Of a stretch of 64,000 nucleotides of DNA, positions 33,585 to 47,132 are shown piece after piece (position 1 is the stretch's first letter; the number at the start of each line of letters is the position of its first letter). Location: contig NZ_VTHJ01000001.1 of the NCBI RefSeq assembly GCF_008386495.1, positions 178,045 through 242,044 on the forward strand, read 5' to 3'. Below the pieces are notes generated by a model, which did no database searches, was not told where the DNA came from, and worked only from the letters and a program-made list of their open reading frames with translations. The translations under genes and the position numbers were made by a program. Origin of the DNA: Streptomyces tailanensis (GTDB lineage: Bacteria > Actinomycetota > Actinomycetes > Streptomycetales > Streptomycetaceae).

Positions 33585-33659
33585 TTTGCACTCCGCGCAG
33601 AGGGCCAACGTCGTCCCTCGGCACTTGCACATGCCAGATAGACGACGACGGGAGAGCCG

Positions 33660-38247
<4,588 letters not shown>

Positions 38248-38255
<8 letters not shown>

Positions 38256-39708
38256 TCCCAAGGGCTTTCTCAACCACGGCCGTGAGGTCGCCAAGTCCCG
38301 CCCCGTCGACGTACGGCTGAAGGACTGGAACGAGGTCTACGTCGCCGGCTCCCTGCTGCCGATCATCAGCAAGCAGGCGTCGCGCTGCATGGACTGCGGT
38401 ATCCCGTTCTGCCACAACGGCTGTCCGCTCGGGAACCTCATCCCCGAGTGGAACGACTACGCCTACCGCGAGGACTGGGCGGCCGCGTCGGAGCGCCTGC
38501 ACGCCACGAACAACTTCCCGGAGTTCACGGGCCGCCTGTGCCCGGCCCCGTGCGAGTCGGCGTGCGTGCTCGGCATCAACCAGCCGGCCGTGACCATCAA
38601 GAACGTCGAGGTCTCGATCATCGACAAGGCGTGGGACAGCGGTGATGTCGCGCCGCAGATCCCGGAGCGCCTGTCCGGCAAGACGGTCGCGGTCATCGGC
38701 TCGGGCCCGGCGGGCCTGGCGGCCGCCCAGCAGCTGACGCGGGCCGGCCACACGGTCGCCGTGTACGAGCGCGCCGACCGTGTCGGCGGTCTGCTCCGCT
38801 ACGGCATCCCCGAGTTCAAGATGGAGAAGCGGCACATCAACCGCCGTATCGAGCAGATGCGCGCGGAGGGTACCCGCTTCCGTACGGGCATCGAGATCGG
38901 CCGCGACCTCAAGGCGACGGACCTGAAGAAGCGGTACGACGCCGTCGTCATCGCGGCGGGCGCCACCACCGCCCGCGACCTCCCGGTCCCCGGCCGCGAA
39001 CTCTCCGGCATCTACCAGGCCATGGAGTACCTGCCCCTGGCCAACAAGGTCCAGGAGGGCGACTACGTCACCTCCCCGATCTCGGCCGAGGGCAAGCACG
39101 TCGTGGTCATCGGTGGCGGTGACACCGGCGCCGACTGCGTGGGCACGGCTCATCGCCAGGGCGCGGCCTCCGTCACGCAGCTGGAGATCATGCCCAGGCC
39201 GGGCGAGGACCGTGCCCCGCACCAGCCGTGGCCGACCTTCCCGATGCTCTACAAGGTCACCTCGGCCCACGAGGAGGGCGGCGAGCGGGTCTACTCCGTC
39301 TCCACCACCCACTTCGAGGGCGACGAGGACGGCAACGTCCAGTGGCTGCACCTCGTCGAGGTCGAGTTCATCGACGGCAAGCTGACCCAGAAGCCGGGCA
39401 CGGAGCGCAAGATCCCCGCCCAGCTGGTCACTCTCGCCATGGGCTTCACCGGCACCGACCGTGAGAACGGCATGGTCGAGCAGTTCGGCCTGGAGCTCGA
39501 CGAGCGCGGCAACATCGCCCGCGACGCCGACTTCCAGACGAACGTGCCGGGTGTCTTCGTGGCCGGTGACGCGGGTCGTGGTCAGTCGCTGATCGTGTGG
39601 GCGATCGCCGAGGGCCGCTCGGCGGCGCGCGGTTGCGACCGCTTCCTCACGGGAGCGAGCGACCTGCCTGCGCCGATCCGGCCTACGGACCGCTCGCTGA
39701 TGGTCTGA
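38248..39708 (+). CDS. gltD: Glutamate synthase small subunit, 486 aa
   Basis: GltD passes electrons from NADPH through FAD and two 4Fe-4S clusters to GltB. N-terminal cysteines C47, C50, C55 and C59 ([14 protein letters not shown]) and C98, C102 and C106 (CPAPCESAC) are the cluster ligands. The FAD-binding motif [15 protein letters not shown] and the NADPH-binding motif [13 protein letters not shown] are intact, as is the C-terminal [23 protein letters not shown]. Its start overlaps gltB, and a long hairpin follows, so gltBD is a two-gene operon. Confidence 0.97.
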
Positions 39709-39756
39709 TCCACCGGATCAACAGACGTCCCGTACAAAGGCGTACGGAACACAGAC

Positions 39757-39800
39757 GGCGCCTGCCCGCCAGTCCCCGACCGGACGACTGGGCAGGCGCC
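39757..39800. terminator. Terminator between gltD and the convergent rhomboid gene
   Basis: GGCGCCTGCCC (39757-39767) and GGGCAGGCGCC (39790-39800) form an 11-bp stem, extended by inner AGT/ACT and CCGG pairings. Confidence 0.8.
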
Positions 39801-39836
39801 GCCGCATGTTCGGTGGCGTTTCTCCGGGGCCTCGCC

Positions 39837-40772
39837 TCAGCCCGTCATCGCCGCGACCTTCCCCACCGCCAGCACCACCAACAGCGCCAGCACCCCCGCG
39901 CACGCCCCCGCCTGGATCAGCGCGCGGCGTCGGTCGCGAGGGGCGTAGGCGAAGGCGAGAGCCACGAGGCCGCCCGTCAGGAGGCCGCCGAGGTGGCCCT
40001 GCCAGGAGGTGGCCACCGCGGAGATGACGAGCCACAGCAGCAGGCCGATCATGAAGCGGTTGACGCTCGATGGGTCGGCGCCCAGGCGGCGGGCGAGGAC
40101 GTAGTAGGCGGTGCAGACGCCGAAGATCGCGCCGGAGGCGCCGACCGTGCTGTCGTCCGGGGCGAGGAGGAGGACCAGGACGGCGCCGCCGAGGCCGGAG
40201 AGGAGGTAGAGGGCGAGGTAGCGGGCGCGGCCGAGTTGGGCTTCGACGATCCGGCCCACGTTCCACAGGGTGACCATGTTCATCACGATGTGGAGGATGC
40301 CGAACGTGCCCTGGGTGGGCGGCAGATGGAGGAACTCGCCGGTGAGGAGGCGGTACCACTCACCGTCGATGACGCCTTCGGGGTGGAAGTCGGCCGGGTA
40401 GATGTCCTGCCAGACATAGTGGAGCCCGTCCGGGCCGAGCAGACCCCGGCCCAGCATCGCGAAGTCGTCCACGATCTCCGGGCGGATCAGTTCGCCCACG
40501 TAGGCCAGGACGTTCAGAGCGATCAGGACGTACGTCACCAGCGGCACGGTCGAGATCCGGCCGCCGAAGGCCGTGCGGGCCTGACGGACCGTCCGGGCGC
40601 CCTCCTTCACGCACTCCGGGCACTGGTGGCCCACCGCGGCGTCGTGCATGCAGTCGGGGCAGATGAAGCGCTCGCAGCGGGTGCAGCGGACGTACGACTC
40701 CACCTTCGGGTGGCGGTAGCACGTGGTGACGGCAGGCTCGGACGGCGAGGGGGACGGGGACTCGGATTCCAC
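39837..40772 (-). CDS. Rhomboid family intramembrane serine protease, 311 aa
   Basis: The N-terminal ~55 residues hold a zinc-finger-like Cys/His array (C18, C30, C33, C38, C41, C51, C54) resembling a B-box. Six or seven membrane helices follow. The rhomboid serine is S213 in VGASGAIFG and the catalytic histidine H260 in WQGHLGGLLTGG; the WR-like loop reads GEWYRLLTGEFLH. It should cleave transmembrane segments of membrane proteins. The GTG start 40772 has AAGGAG 7 nt upstream; the longer open frame overlaps the vWA gene in antisense. A terminator separates it from gltD. Confidence 0.92.
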   Translation of the reverse strand: MESESPSPSPSEPAVTTCYRHPKVESYVRCTRCERFICPDCMHDAAVGHQCPECVKEGARTVRQARTAFGGRISTVPLVTYVLIALNVLAYVGELIRPEIVDDFAMLGRGLLGPDGLHYVWQDIYPADFHPEGVIDGEWYRLLTGEFLHLPPTQGTFGILHIVMNMVTLWNVGRIVEAQLGRARYLALYLLSGLGGAVLVLLLAPDDSTVGASGAIFGVCTAYYVLARRLGADPSSVNRFMIGLLLWLVISAVATSWQGHLGGLLTGGLVALAFAYAPRDRRRALIQAGACAGVLALLVVLAVGKVAAMTG

Positions 40773-40964
40773 GACCGGCTCCTTGTTGGGTGCGGACTGA
40801 TGACGAGCCGGTGAGGGCGGCGGCGAACAAAATAGCGAACTTTGGGTGGGGAGGCGGAGGGGGGAGGTGTTTTGGGTGTCGTAGCCTCGGCACGCCCACG
40901 ACCTCGGTCTTCCGCCGATGCCTCTTCCGTCGAACCACCTCGTGCCCCGCATCAGGAGAACCCC

Positions 40965-41693
40965 ATGCCCGCTATCAGCCTCACCAAGGTGCGGGACACC
41001 GCCCCGGCCCTCGTCGACCTCTACAAGACCGCCGGAGTGTCCCTCGCCAAGCACGGGCTGGACGGGGTGAGGGCCGCCGTCTATCTCGTCGTCGACTACA
41101 GCGGCTCCATGAAGCCGTACTACAAAGACGGCAGCGTCCAGGCCCTCGCCGACCGCGTGCTCGGGCTGTCGGCGCACCTCGACGACGACGGGAGCGTGCC
41201 CGTCGTCTTCTTCTCGACGGACATCGACGCCGTGACCGACATCGCCCTCGCCGACCACCAGGGCCGCGTCGAGCGGATCGTGGCGGGGCTCGGCCACATG
41301 GGAAAGACCAGCTACCACCTGGCCATGGACGCCGTGATCGACCACTACCTGGACCATTCCGCGGGTGGCTCTCGGGTCCCCGCCCTCGTCGTCTTCCAGA
41401 CCGACGGCGGCCCCATCAACAAGCTCGCGGCGGAACGGTATCTGTGCAAGGCCGCCCGGCTGCCGTTGTTCTGGCAGTTCATCGGGTTCGGGGACAAGGA
41501 CAGCAAGCAGTTCGACTTTCTGCGGAAGCTGGACGAGCTGGCGGTGCCGGGCAAGCGGGTCGTCGACAACGCCGGGTTCTTCCATGCGGGTGCCGACCCT
41601 CGGCGGGTTTCGGACGGGGAGTTGTACGACCGACTGGTGGGCGAGTTCCCGAAGTGGCTGGTGGCGGCACGGGCCCAGGGGATCGTCGCATGA
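40965..41693 (+). CDS. vWA domain protein (TerF/TerY-like), 242 aa
   Basis: A von Willebrand A domain with the metal-ion-dependent adhesion motif D44-Y-S46-G-S48 in LVVDYSGSM, a second site around GKTSYHLAMDAV, and the acidic VVFQTDGGP. The N terminus ISLTKVRDTAPALVDLYKTA and the C-terminal FHAGADPRRVSDGELYDRL are shared with tellurium-resistance-associated vWA proteins of Streptomyces. The ATG has AGGAGA upstream. The role in the Ter-type stress system is inferred from family only; no other ter gene is in the window. Confidence 0.88.
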   Translation: MPAISLTKVRDTAPALVDLYKTAGVSLAKHGLDGVRAAVYLVVDYSGSMKPYYKDGSVQALADRVLGLSAHLDDDGSVPVVFFSTDIDAVTDIALADHQGRVERIVAGLGHMGKTSYHLAMDAVIDHYLDHSAGGSRVPALVVFQTDGGPINKLAAERYLCKAARLPLFWQFIGFGDKDSKQFDFLRKLDELAVPGKRVVDNAGFFHAGADPRRVSDGELYDRLVGEFPKWLVAARAQGIVA

Positions 41694-41843
41694 GCGGGTA
41701 AGCGGTCCAGGTGGATGTCACATAAGCGGACTCTCGGATCGTCGGATAAGGAGTGCGACCCGCGTGGCATAAGTGGGGAGTGGGCCCCATTTACGGCAAC
41801 GGACGTGGGTGCCACTCTGGGACGAGCCGATGGGAGGCGACGC

Positions 41844-43520
41844 ATGGACGGCGCGCGAGCGGTCGGGACGGACGGCGGCGGTGAAAGGAGCGCCGCGGCG
41901 AGCGGCCGGCGACGGCGGGGCGAGATCGGAAAGGGGGAGCGCTTCGCGGACTGGTCCGACGGGCGGCTCGGGATCTACGGCATCGCCAAGGCCAATCTGC
42001 GCAAGGTGTTCCCGGACCACCCCTCCTTCATGCTCGGCGAGATCAGCCTCTACAGCTTCCTCGTCCTGATCCTCACCGGCGTCTGGCTGACCCTCTTCTT
42101 CGACCCGAGCACCATCGAGGTCGAGTACAACGGCACCTACGAGCCGCTGAACGGCATCCTGATGACACGGGCGTACGAGTCCACGCTGGAGATCAGCTTC
42201 GACGTACGCGGCGGTCTGCTGATCCGGCAGATCCACCACTGGGCGGCGGTGGTCTTCGTCGCCGGGATGATCCTCCACATGATGCGGGTGTTCTTCACCG
42301 GCGCGTTCCGCAAGCCGCGCGAGCTGAACTGGGCGTTCGGCTGGACGCTGCTGTTCCTCGGCATCATCACCGGCCTGACGGGCTACTCGCTCCCGGACGA
42401 CCTGCTCTCCGGCACCGGCCTCCGCTTCGCCCAGGGCGCCCTCCTGTCCGTCCCGATCGTGGGGACGTACCTCTCCTTCTTCCTGTTCGGCGGCGAGTTC
42501 CCTGGTGAGGACTTCATCGCGCGGCTCTACCCGATCCATATCCTGCTGCTGCCAGGGATCATGGTGGGCCTGGTCACCGCCCATCTGATCCTGGTCTTCT
42601 ACCACAAGCACACCCAGTACCCCGGGCCCGGACGGGACCAGAAGTCGGTGGTGGGCATGCCGTTCATGCCGGTCTACATGGCCAAGGCCGGCGGTTTCTT
42701 CTTCCTCGTCTTCGGGGTGCTGGCCTTCATGGGCGCGATCGCGACCATCAACCCCGTGTGGGCCTTCGGCCCCTACCGCCCCGACCTGGTCACCACCGGC
42801 GCCCAACCCGACTGGTATCTCGGCTTCTCCGAGGGCCTGATCCGGGTGATGCCGGGATGGGAGATCAACGCCTGGGGCCATACCCTCGCCCTCGGCGTCT
42901 TCATCCCCTTCTCCCTCTTCCCGCTGATCATGATGGCCATCCTCGTCTACCCGTTCATCGAGGCCTGGATCACCGGCGACAAACGCGAGCACCACATCCT
43001 CGACCGGCCACGCAACGTGCCCGTGCGCACCGGACTGGGCGCGGCCTGGCTGAGCCTGTACGGTGTCCTGCTGATCGGCGGCGGCAACGACATCGTCGCC
43101 ACCCATCTGCATCTCTCCATCAACGCGATCACCTGGTTCGTGCGCATCGCCTTCTTCGTCGTGCCCGTCGCCACCTTCATCATCACCAAACGGATCTGTC
43201 TGGGGCTCCAGCGCCGGGACCGCGCCAAAGTGCTGCACGGCCGCGAGACCGGCATCATCAAGCGGCTGCCGCACGGCGAGTTCGTCGAGGTCCATGAGGG
43301 GCTCTCGCAGGAGCAGCTGTTCACCCTCACCCAGCACGAACAGGAACAGCCGTACGAGATCGGCCCGCTCGTCGACGCCGGTGGCGTACGGCGCCGGGTC
43401 AAACCCAGCCGGCGGCTGCGCGCCCACCTGGCCCGGGCAATGTTCGGGCCGGGGACACGCGTCCCCAAGCCGACGGTGGAGGAGTACCGGGAGGTCACCA
43501 GCGGCGACCACCACCACTGA
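41844..43520 (+). CDS. Cytochrome b subunit of cytochrome bc complex, stand-alone paralogue, 558 aa
   Basis: The protein is a full-length actinobacterial QcrB-type cytochrome b with eight or more membrane helices. Haem ligands are present: H131/H132 and H145 in IHHWAAVVFVAGMILHMM, and H232 and H247 in IHILLLPGIMVGLVTAH. The Qo-site PDWY motif is intact in TTGAQPDWYLGFSEG, and the C-terminal extension RETGIIKRLPHGEFVEVHE is typical. No qcrC or qcrA gene is adjacent, so this is probably a second copy; the qcrCAB operon should be elsewhere. ATG 41844 has GGGAGG 6 nt upstream. Its 3' end overlaps the convergent IpdE2 gene by 26 bp. Confidence 0.92.
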   Translation: MDGARAVGTDGGGERSAAASGRRRRGEIGKGERFADWSDGRLGIYGIAKANLRKVFPDHPSFMLGEISLYSFLVLILTGVWLTLFFDPSTIEVEYNGTYEPLNGILMTRAYESTLEISFDVRGGLLIRQIHHWAAVVFVAGMILHMMRVFFTGAFRKPRELNWAFGWTLLFLGIITGLTGYSLPDDLLSGTGLRFAQGALLSVPIVGTYLSFFLFGGEFPGEDFIARLYPIHILLLPGIMVGLVTAHLILVFYHKHTQYPGPGRDQKSVVGMPFMPVYMAKAGGFFFLVFGVLAFMGAIATINPVWAFGPYRPDLVTTGAQPDWYLGFSEGLIRVMPGWEINAWGHTLALGVFIPFSLFPLIMMAILVYPFIEAWITGDKREHHILDRPRNVPVRTGLGAAWLSLYGVLLIGGGNDIVATHLHLSINAITWFVRIAFFVVPVATFIITKRICLGLQRRDRAKVLHGRETGIIKRLPHGEFVEVHEGLSQEQLFTLTQHEQEQPYEIGPLVDAGGVRRRVKPSRRLRAHLARAMFGPGTRVPKPTVEEYREVTSGDHHH

Positions 43521-44487
43521 GGACATCGTTCCGGCATGCCGTGGGGCTGCCCCAGGCCGTGCGCAACGCACGGGCCTTGGTCAGCCACAGCGACAGGTCG
43601 TACTCCGCCGTGTAGCCGATCGCGCCGTGCAGTTGCAGCGCGGTACGGGCGGTCGTGTACGCCGCCTCGCAGGCCGTGACCTTGGCGGCGGCCACGTCGG
43701 CCGGGTCCAGGGTGACCGCGGCCCCGAAGACCAGCGGGCGCGCGAACGCCAACGCCACCTTCGCATCCGCCAGCCGGTGCTTCACCGCCTGGAACGAACC
43801 TATGGACACGCCGAACTGGGCCCGCTGCCTGACATAGGTGACGGTCCGGTCGAGGAGGGCGAGCCCTACGCCGAGGGCCTGGGCGGCGACCGCGAGTCGG
43901 GCCCAGGTGAGGGCCCGCGCGGCGGGTGGGTGCGTGGCAAGGAGTTCGCCGCCGGGTGCGAGGGAGGTCAGGCGGCGGGCCGGGTCCAGGGAGGGCCGGA
44001 CCGGGCCGTGGCCGGGGGCCAGCCGCAGTTCGGCGTCGCTCAGGGACAGCCGGGTCGCCGCCGAGTCCCCGTCCAGGGCGTACGACCCCGCGGGCGCGAG
44101 CGTGGCCATCGCCTCCCCGGAAACCAGCGTCGGCAACAGGCGCTTCGCCGGACCCGGGTCGTCCAGCCCGGCCAGGGTCACCGCCGCCACGACCGTCTCC
44201 ACCAGCGGGCCGGGCACCGCGTGCCGACCCAACTCCACGAAGGCGACGGCAAGTTCGACGGGGAGGGGGCCCACACCGTCGTACGCCTCCGGGACGGCCA
44301 GCGCGAACACGCCCAGCTCCGCGATACGGGACCACAGCGCCCGCCCCGCCGTGTGCTCGCCCCGCGCCCAGTCCCGTACGACCGCGGGAGTGTCCGCGGC
44401 GGTCAGCATCGCGTCCAGCGACTCGGCGAACGCCCGCTGTTCCGAGGAGAGGAGGAAACGCATCTGCGGCGGCATCTGCGACGACAT
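43495..44487 (-). CDS. Acyl-CoA dehydrogenase subunit, IpdE2-like, 330 aa
   Basis: A short acyl-CoA dehydrogenase fold: LLSSEQRAFAESLDAML, a degenerate central domain lacking the usual FAD-binding tryptophan/serine motifs, and a C-terminal helical domain with TYVRQRAQFGVSIGSFQAVKHRLADA and LHGAIGYTAEYDLSLWL. The short length and pairing with a longer neighbour match the IpdE1-IpdE2 heterotetramer of steroid degraders, where one subunit type is partly degenerate. It would dehydrogenate an indane-propanoyl-CoA intermediate. The ATG overlaps the IpdE1 stop (ATGA). Specific naming is by context. Confidence 0.82.
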   Translation of the reverse strand: MSSQMPPQMRFLLSSEQRAFAESLDAMLTAADTPAVVRDWARGEHTAGRALWSRIAELGVFALAVPEAYDGVGPLPVELAVAFVELGRHAVPGPLVETVVAAVTLAGLDDPGPAKRLLPTLVSGEAMATLAPAGSYALDGDSAATRLSLSDAELRLAPGHGPVRPSLDPARRLTSLAPGGELLATHPPAARALTWARLAVAAQALGVGLALLDRTVTYVRQRAQFGVSIGSFQAVKHRLADAKVALAFARPLVFGAAVTLDPADVAAAKVTACEAAYTTARTALQLHGAIGYTAEYDLSLWLTKARALRTAWGSPTACRNDVLSGGGRRW

Positions 44488-45626
44488 CAGCGGCGGCCCT
44501 TCGGCAGGCCGAGGAGGCGCTCGGCGATGATGTCGCGCTGGATCTCGTTGGTGCCGGCGTAGATGGGGCCGGCGAGGGAGAAGACATAGCCCTCGGTCCA
44601 GTCGGTCACAGCCAACTCGGCCTCCTCGCCGAGCAGTTCGAGGGCCGTCTCGTGCAGGGCGATGTCGTACTCGGACCAGAACACCTTGTTCAGGCTGGAT
44701 TCCGGGCCGAGCGGGGTGCCCTGGAGGAAGCGGGAGGCGGCCGCGTAGGTGAACAGCTGGTAGGCGCGGGCGCCGATCAGCGCGTCGGCCACGCGGTCGC
44801 TCGTCGACGCCGGGCACCCCCGCGCGCTCCACAGGTCGTGCAGCCGGGTCGCGGAGGCGAGGAAACGGCCGGGGGATCGGAGCGTCAGACCGCGTTCGTT
44901 GCCCGCGGCGGACATCGCGATGCGCCAGCCCTGGCCGGGCTCGCCGATGACGTCCTCGTCCGGCACGAACACGTCGTCCAGGAAGAGCTCCGCGAAGGCC
45001 GGTTTTCCGTCGAGGCGGGCGATGGGGCGGACCGTGACGCCGGGGGCGCGCAGGTCGAACATCAGATACGTCAGGCCCTGGTGGGGCTTGGGGGTGCCCG
45101 GCTCGCTGCGGAACAGGCCGAACGCCCGGTCCGCGAAGGCGGCACGCGACGACCAGGTCTTCTGGCCGCTCAAGCGCCAGCCCCCGTCCGCGCGTACGGC
45201 TCTGGAGGTGAGCGAGGCCAGGTCCGAGCCGGCCTCGGGCTCCGACCAGGCCTGCGCCCAGACGACCTCGCCGCAGGCCATGGACGGCAGGACACGGGCC
45301 CGCTGCTCCTCAGTGCCGTGGTCGAAGAGGGTCGGGGCGAGGAGGCTGATGCCGTTCTGGCTCACCCGGCCGGGGGCGCCCGCCGCGTAGTACTCCTCCT
45401 CGAAGATCAGCCAGCGCATCAGGCCCGCGTCGCGCCCGCCGTACGCGGTCGGCCAGCTCACCACCGACCAGCGGTCCACAGTCAGTTCGGCCTCCCAGGC
45501 GCGGTGGGCAGCGAAGCCCTCCTCCGTCTCCAGGGAGGGCAGCGGCTCGGACGGGACATGGGCGCGCAGCCAGGCGCGCGCCTCGGCGCGGAAGGCCTCG
45601 TCGGCCGGGGAATGGGCGAGGTCCAC
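44487..45626 (-). CDS. Acyl-CoA dehydrogenase subunit, IpdE1/FadE30-like, 379 aa
   Basis: A full acyl-CoA dehydrogenase with WPTAYGGRDAGLMRWLIFEEEYYAAGAP, the FAD-binding VWAQAWSEPEAGSDLASLTSRA and the C-terminal AGPIYAGTNEIQRDIIAERLLGLPKGRR. GTG 45626 is preceded by AAGGAGG with about 8-nt spacing. Family and neighbours point to FadE30/IpdE1, which with IpdE2 acts on propanoate side-chain or ring intermediates of the steroid C/D rings. It is divergent from ipdF with a palindrome in between. The exact substrate is inferred from the cluster. Confidence 0.88.
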   Translation of the reverse strand: MDLAHSPADEAFRAEARAWLRAHVPSEPLPSLETEEGFAAHRAWEAELTVDRWSVVSWPTAYGGRDAGLMRWLIFEEEYYAAGAPGRVSQNGISLLAPTLFDHGTEEQRARVLPSMACGEVVWAQAWSEPEAGSDLASLTSRAVRADGGWRLSGQKTWSSRAAFADRAFGLFRSEPGTPKPHQGLTYLMFDLRAPGVTVRPIARLDGKPAFAELFLDDVFVPDEDVIGEPGQGWRIAMSAAGNERGLTLRSPGRFLASATRLHDLWSARGCPASTSDRVADALIGARAYQLFTYAAASRFLQGTPLGPESSLNKVFWSEYDIALHETALELLGEEAELAVTDWTEGYVFSLAGPIYAGTNEIQRDIIAERLLGLPKGRR

Positions 45627-45641
45627 GGGCCACCCTCCTTC

Positions 45642-45657
45642 CCTAACAAGTGTTTGG
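45642..45657. promoter_or_regulatory. Palindromic operator candidate between ipdE1 and ipdF
   Basis: CCTAAC-AAGT-GTTTGG resembles the perfect dyad at 51873-51890 (12 of 14 arm bases when one base is added on each side). The overlapping AACAAG-TG-TTTGGT at 45645-45658 fits the mycobacterial KstR2 motif AnCAAGnnCTTGnT with one mismatch. It lies in a 48-bp divergent gap, at about -33 to -18 of the predicted ipdF transcript. Confidence 0.6.
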
Positions 45658-45662
45658 TAGGT

Positions 45663-45668
45663 TAGCGT
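45663..45668 (+). promoter_or_regulatory. -10-like TAGCGT for leaderless ipdF mRNA
   Basis: TAGCGT lies 6 nt before the ATG at 45675, with no ribosome site between. The operator candidate is immediately upstream. Confidence 0.5.
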
Positions 45669-45674
45669 GCTGTC

Positions 45675-46466
45675 ATGAAGAACGTCGAGGGTCCGGCGTA
45701 CGTTCCCGGGCACGGACTGCTCAGCGGACGCACCGCCGTGATCACCGCGGCGGCCGGCGCGGGCATCGGCGGGGCGACCGCGCGACGCTTCCTGGAGGAG
45801 GGCGCACGCGTGCTGATCAGCGACGCGCACGCGCGACGGCTCAAGGAGTACGAGGCCGAGCTGGCCGGGGAGTTCGGCGGGGAGCGGGTCGGTGCGGTGC
45901 CGTGTGACGTGACGGACGAGGCTCAGGTGCGCGCGCTGTTCGAGGCGGCGGTGAGGGAGCACGGGCGGTTGGACGTCGTGGTCAACAACGCGGGGCTCGG
46001 GGGGACGTCGCGGATCGTCGACATGACCGACGAGCAGTGGTCGAAGGTGCTGGATGTGACGCTGAACGGCACGTTCCGGTGCGTACGGGCTGCGCTGCGA
46101 CTCTTTTGTGAACAGGAACCCGGTGGCGTCATCGTCAACAACGCCTCCGTCGTCGGCTGGCGCGCCCAGGCCGGGCAGGCGCACTACGCGGCGGCGAAGG
46201 CGGGGGTGATGGCGCTGACCAGGTGTGCCGCGATGGAGGCCGCCGAGTACGGGGTGCGGATCAACGCCGTCTCGCCGAGCCTCGCCATGCACCCCCATCT
46301 GGTGAAGGTGACGACGGACGAGCTGTTGGAAGAGCTGACCGCGCGGGAGGCCTTCGGGCGGTACGCCGAGCCCTGGGAAGTGGCCAACGTGATCGTGTTC
46401 CTGGCGTCCGGCTACTCGTCGTACATGACGGGCGAGGTCATCTCCGTCAGCAGCCAGCACGCCTAG
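45675..46466 (+). CDS. ipdF: Short-chain dehydrogenase/reductase, IpdF-like, 263 aa
   Basis: A classical SDR. The cofactor motif TAAAGAGIGGATARRF is an Ala-rich variant of TGxxxGIG, as seen in IpdF. It also has VVNNAGLGGTSRIVDM, the catalytic serine in NNASVVGW and the YxxxK pair in AHYAAAKAG. In actinobacterial steroid catabolism IpdF handles the 5-hydroxy/keto group of the CD-ring CoA thioester. The assignment rests on its place next to IpdE1 and KstR2 and on the unusual glycine motif. It is separated from the regulator gene by 26 nt. Confidence 0.8.
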   Translation: MKNVEGPAYVPGHGLLSGRTAVITAAAGAGIGGATARRFLEEGARVLISDAHARRLKEYEAELAGEFGGERVGAVPCDVTDEAQVRALFEAAVREHGRLDVVVNNAGLGGTSRIVDMTDEQWSKVLDVTLNGTFRCVRAALRLFCEQEPGGVIVNNASVVGWRAQAGQAHYAAAKAGVMALTRCAAMEAAEYGVRINAVSPSLAMHPHLVKVTTDELLEELTAREAFGRYAEPWEVANVIVFLASGYSSYMTGEVISVSSQHA

Positions 46467-46480
46467 GAAGACGACAGGAC

Positions 46481-46486
46481 CACAAT
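46481..46486 (+). promoter_or_regulatory. -10-like CACAAT for leaderless kstR2 mRNA
   Basis: CACAAT is 6 nt (GGAACC) before the GTG at 46493. This would give the regulator its own transcript in addition to read-through from ipdF. Confidence 0.4.
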
Positions 46487-46492
46487 GGAACC

Positions 46493-47128
46493 GTGCCGAC
46501 CAAGAAGCCGACCACGACGCCGGCCCAGAAGAAGCCCCAGGTGACCGCCGCGCCCGCCCGTCGCCGCGAACTCCTCGACACCGCCGCCGAGGTCTTCGCC
46601 GAGCAGGGCTACAACGCCACCACCGTACGCAAGATCGCGGACCACGCGGGCATGCTCGCGGGCAGCCTCTACTACCACTTCGACTCCAAGGAATCGATGC
46701 TGGAGGAGATCCTGCGGACCTTCCTCGACGAGCTCTGGGACGGCTACGACACCGTCCTGGCGGCCGAGTCGGGGCCGCGAGAAACCCTGGAGGCGCTGGT
46801 CACCGAGTCGTTCCGGGAGATCGACCGGCACCGGGCCGCGGTCGCGATCTACCAGAAGGAAGCGAAGCAGCTGGTCGCGCAGGAACGGTTCGCGTTCCTC
46901 GCCGAGTCGCAGCGCAGGTTCGAGAAGGCGTGGCTGTCCACGCTGGAGCGCGGCGTCGCGGCCCGGGTCTTCCGGGCCGACCTCGACATGCGGCTCACCT
47001 ACCGGTTCGTGCGCGACACCGTGTGGGTCGCCGCGTCCTGGTACCGGCCCGGGGGACAGCACAGCCCGGAGGAGATCGCCCGGCAGTACCTGTCGATGGT
47101 GCTGGACGGGATCGCCGTACGCACGTAG
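46493..47128 (+). CDS. kstR2: TetR family repressor, KstR2-like, 211 aa
   Basis: After a Lys/Thr/Pro-rich tail the TetR DNA-binding domain is seen: RRRELLDTAAEVFAEQGY, ATTVRKIADHAGMLAGSLYYHF with the recognition helix around residues 50-62. The ligand domain contains DRHRAAVAIYQKEAKQLV, YRFVRDTVWVAASWYRPGG and RQYLSMVLDGI. These closely parallel mycobacterial KstR2 as I recall it, which is released by HIP-CoA and controls catabolism of the last two steroid rings. It is the only regulator in the cluster, so it probably binds the related palindromes at 45642 and 51873. Confidence 0.85.
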   Translation: MPTKKPTTTPAQKKPQVTAAPARRRELLDTAAEVFAEQGYNATTVRKIADHAGMLAGSLYYHFDSKESMLEEILRTFLDELWDGYDTVLAAESGPRETLEALVTESFREIDRHRAAVAIYQKEAKQLVAQERFAFLAESQRRFEKAWLSTLERGVAARVFRADLDMRLTYRFVRDTVWVAASWYRPGGQHSPEEIARQYLSMVLDGIAVRT

Positions 47129-47132
47129 CTCA

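Larger units (their letters stand above)
33038..33659. other. 622-bp divergent regulatory region between the ADP-ribosylglycohydrolase operon and gltB
   Basis: No supported gene was found; short frames here lack codon bias and ribosome sites. It contains an inverted repeat at 33289-33318, a nested dyad at 33530-33564 and a GlnR-like half-site at 33569-33584. A TGCA-N8-TGCA dyad (TGCACGAAATTTTGCA) overlaps the last. It is AT-richer close to gltB. It must hold the promoters of both divergent operons. Confidence 0.6.

Noticed and set aside
33530..33600. Glutamine or glnA-type riboswitch upstream of gltB
   Set aside because: The dyads look like protein sites; no conserved riboswitch core was recognised and these classes are known mainly from cyanobacteria.
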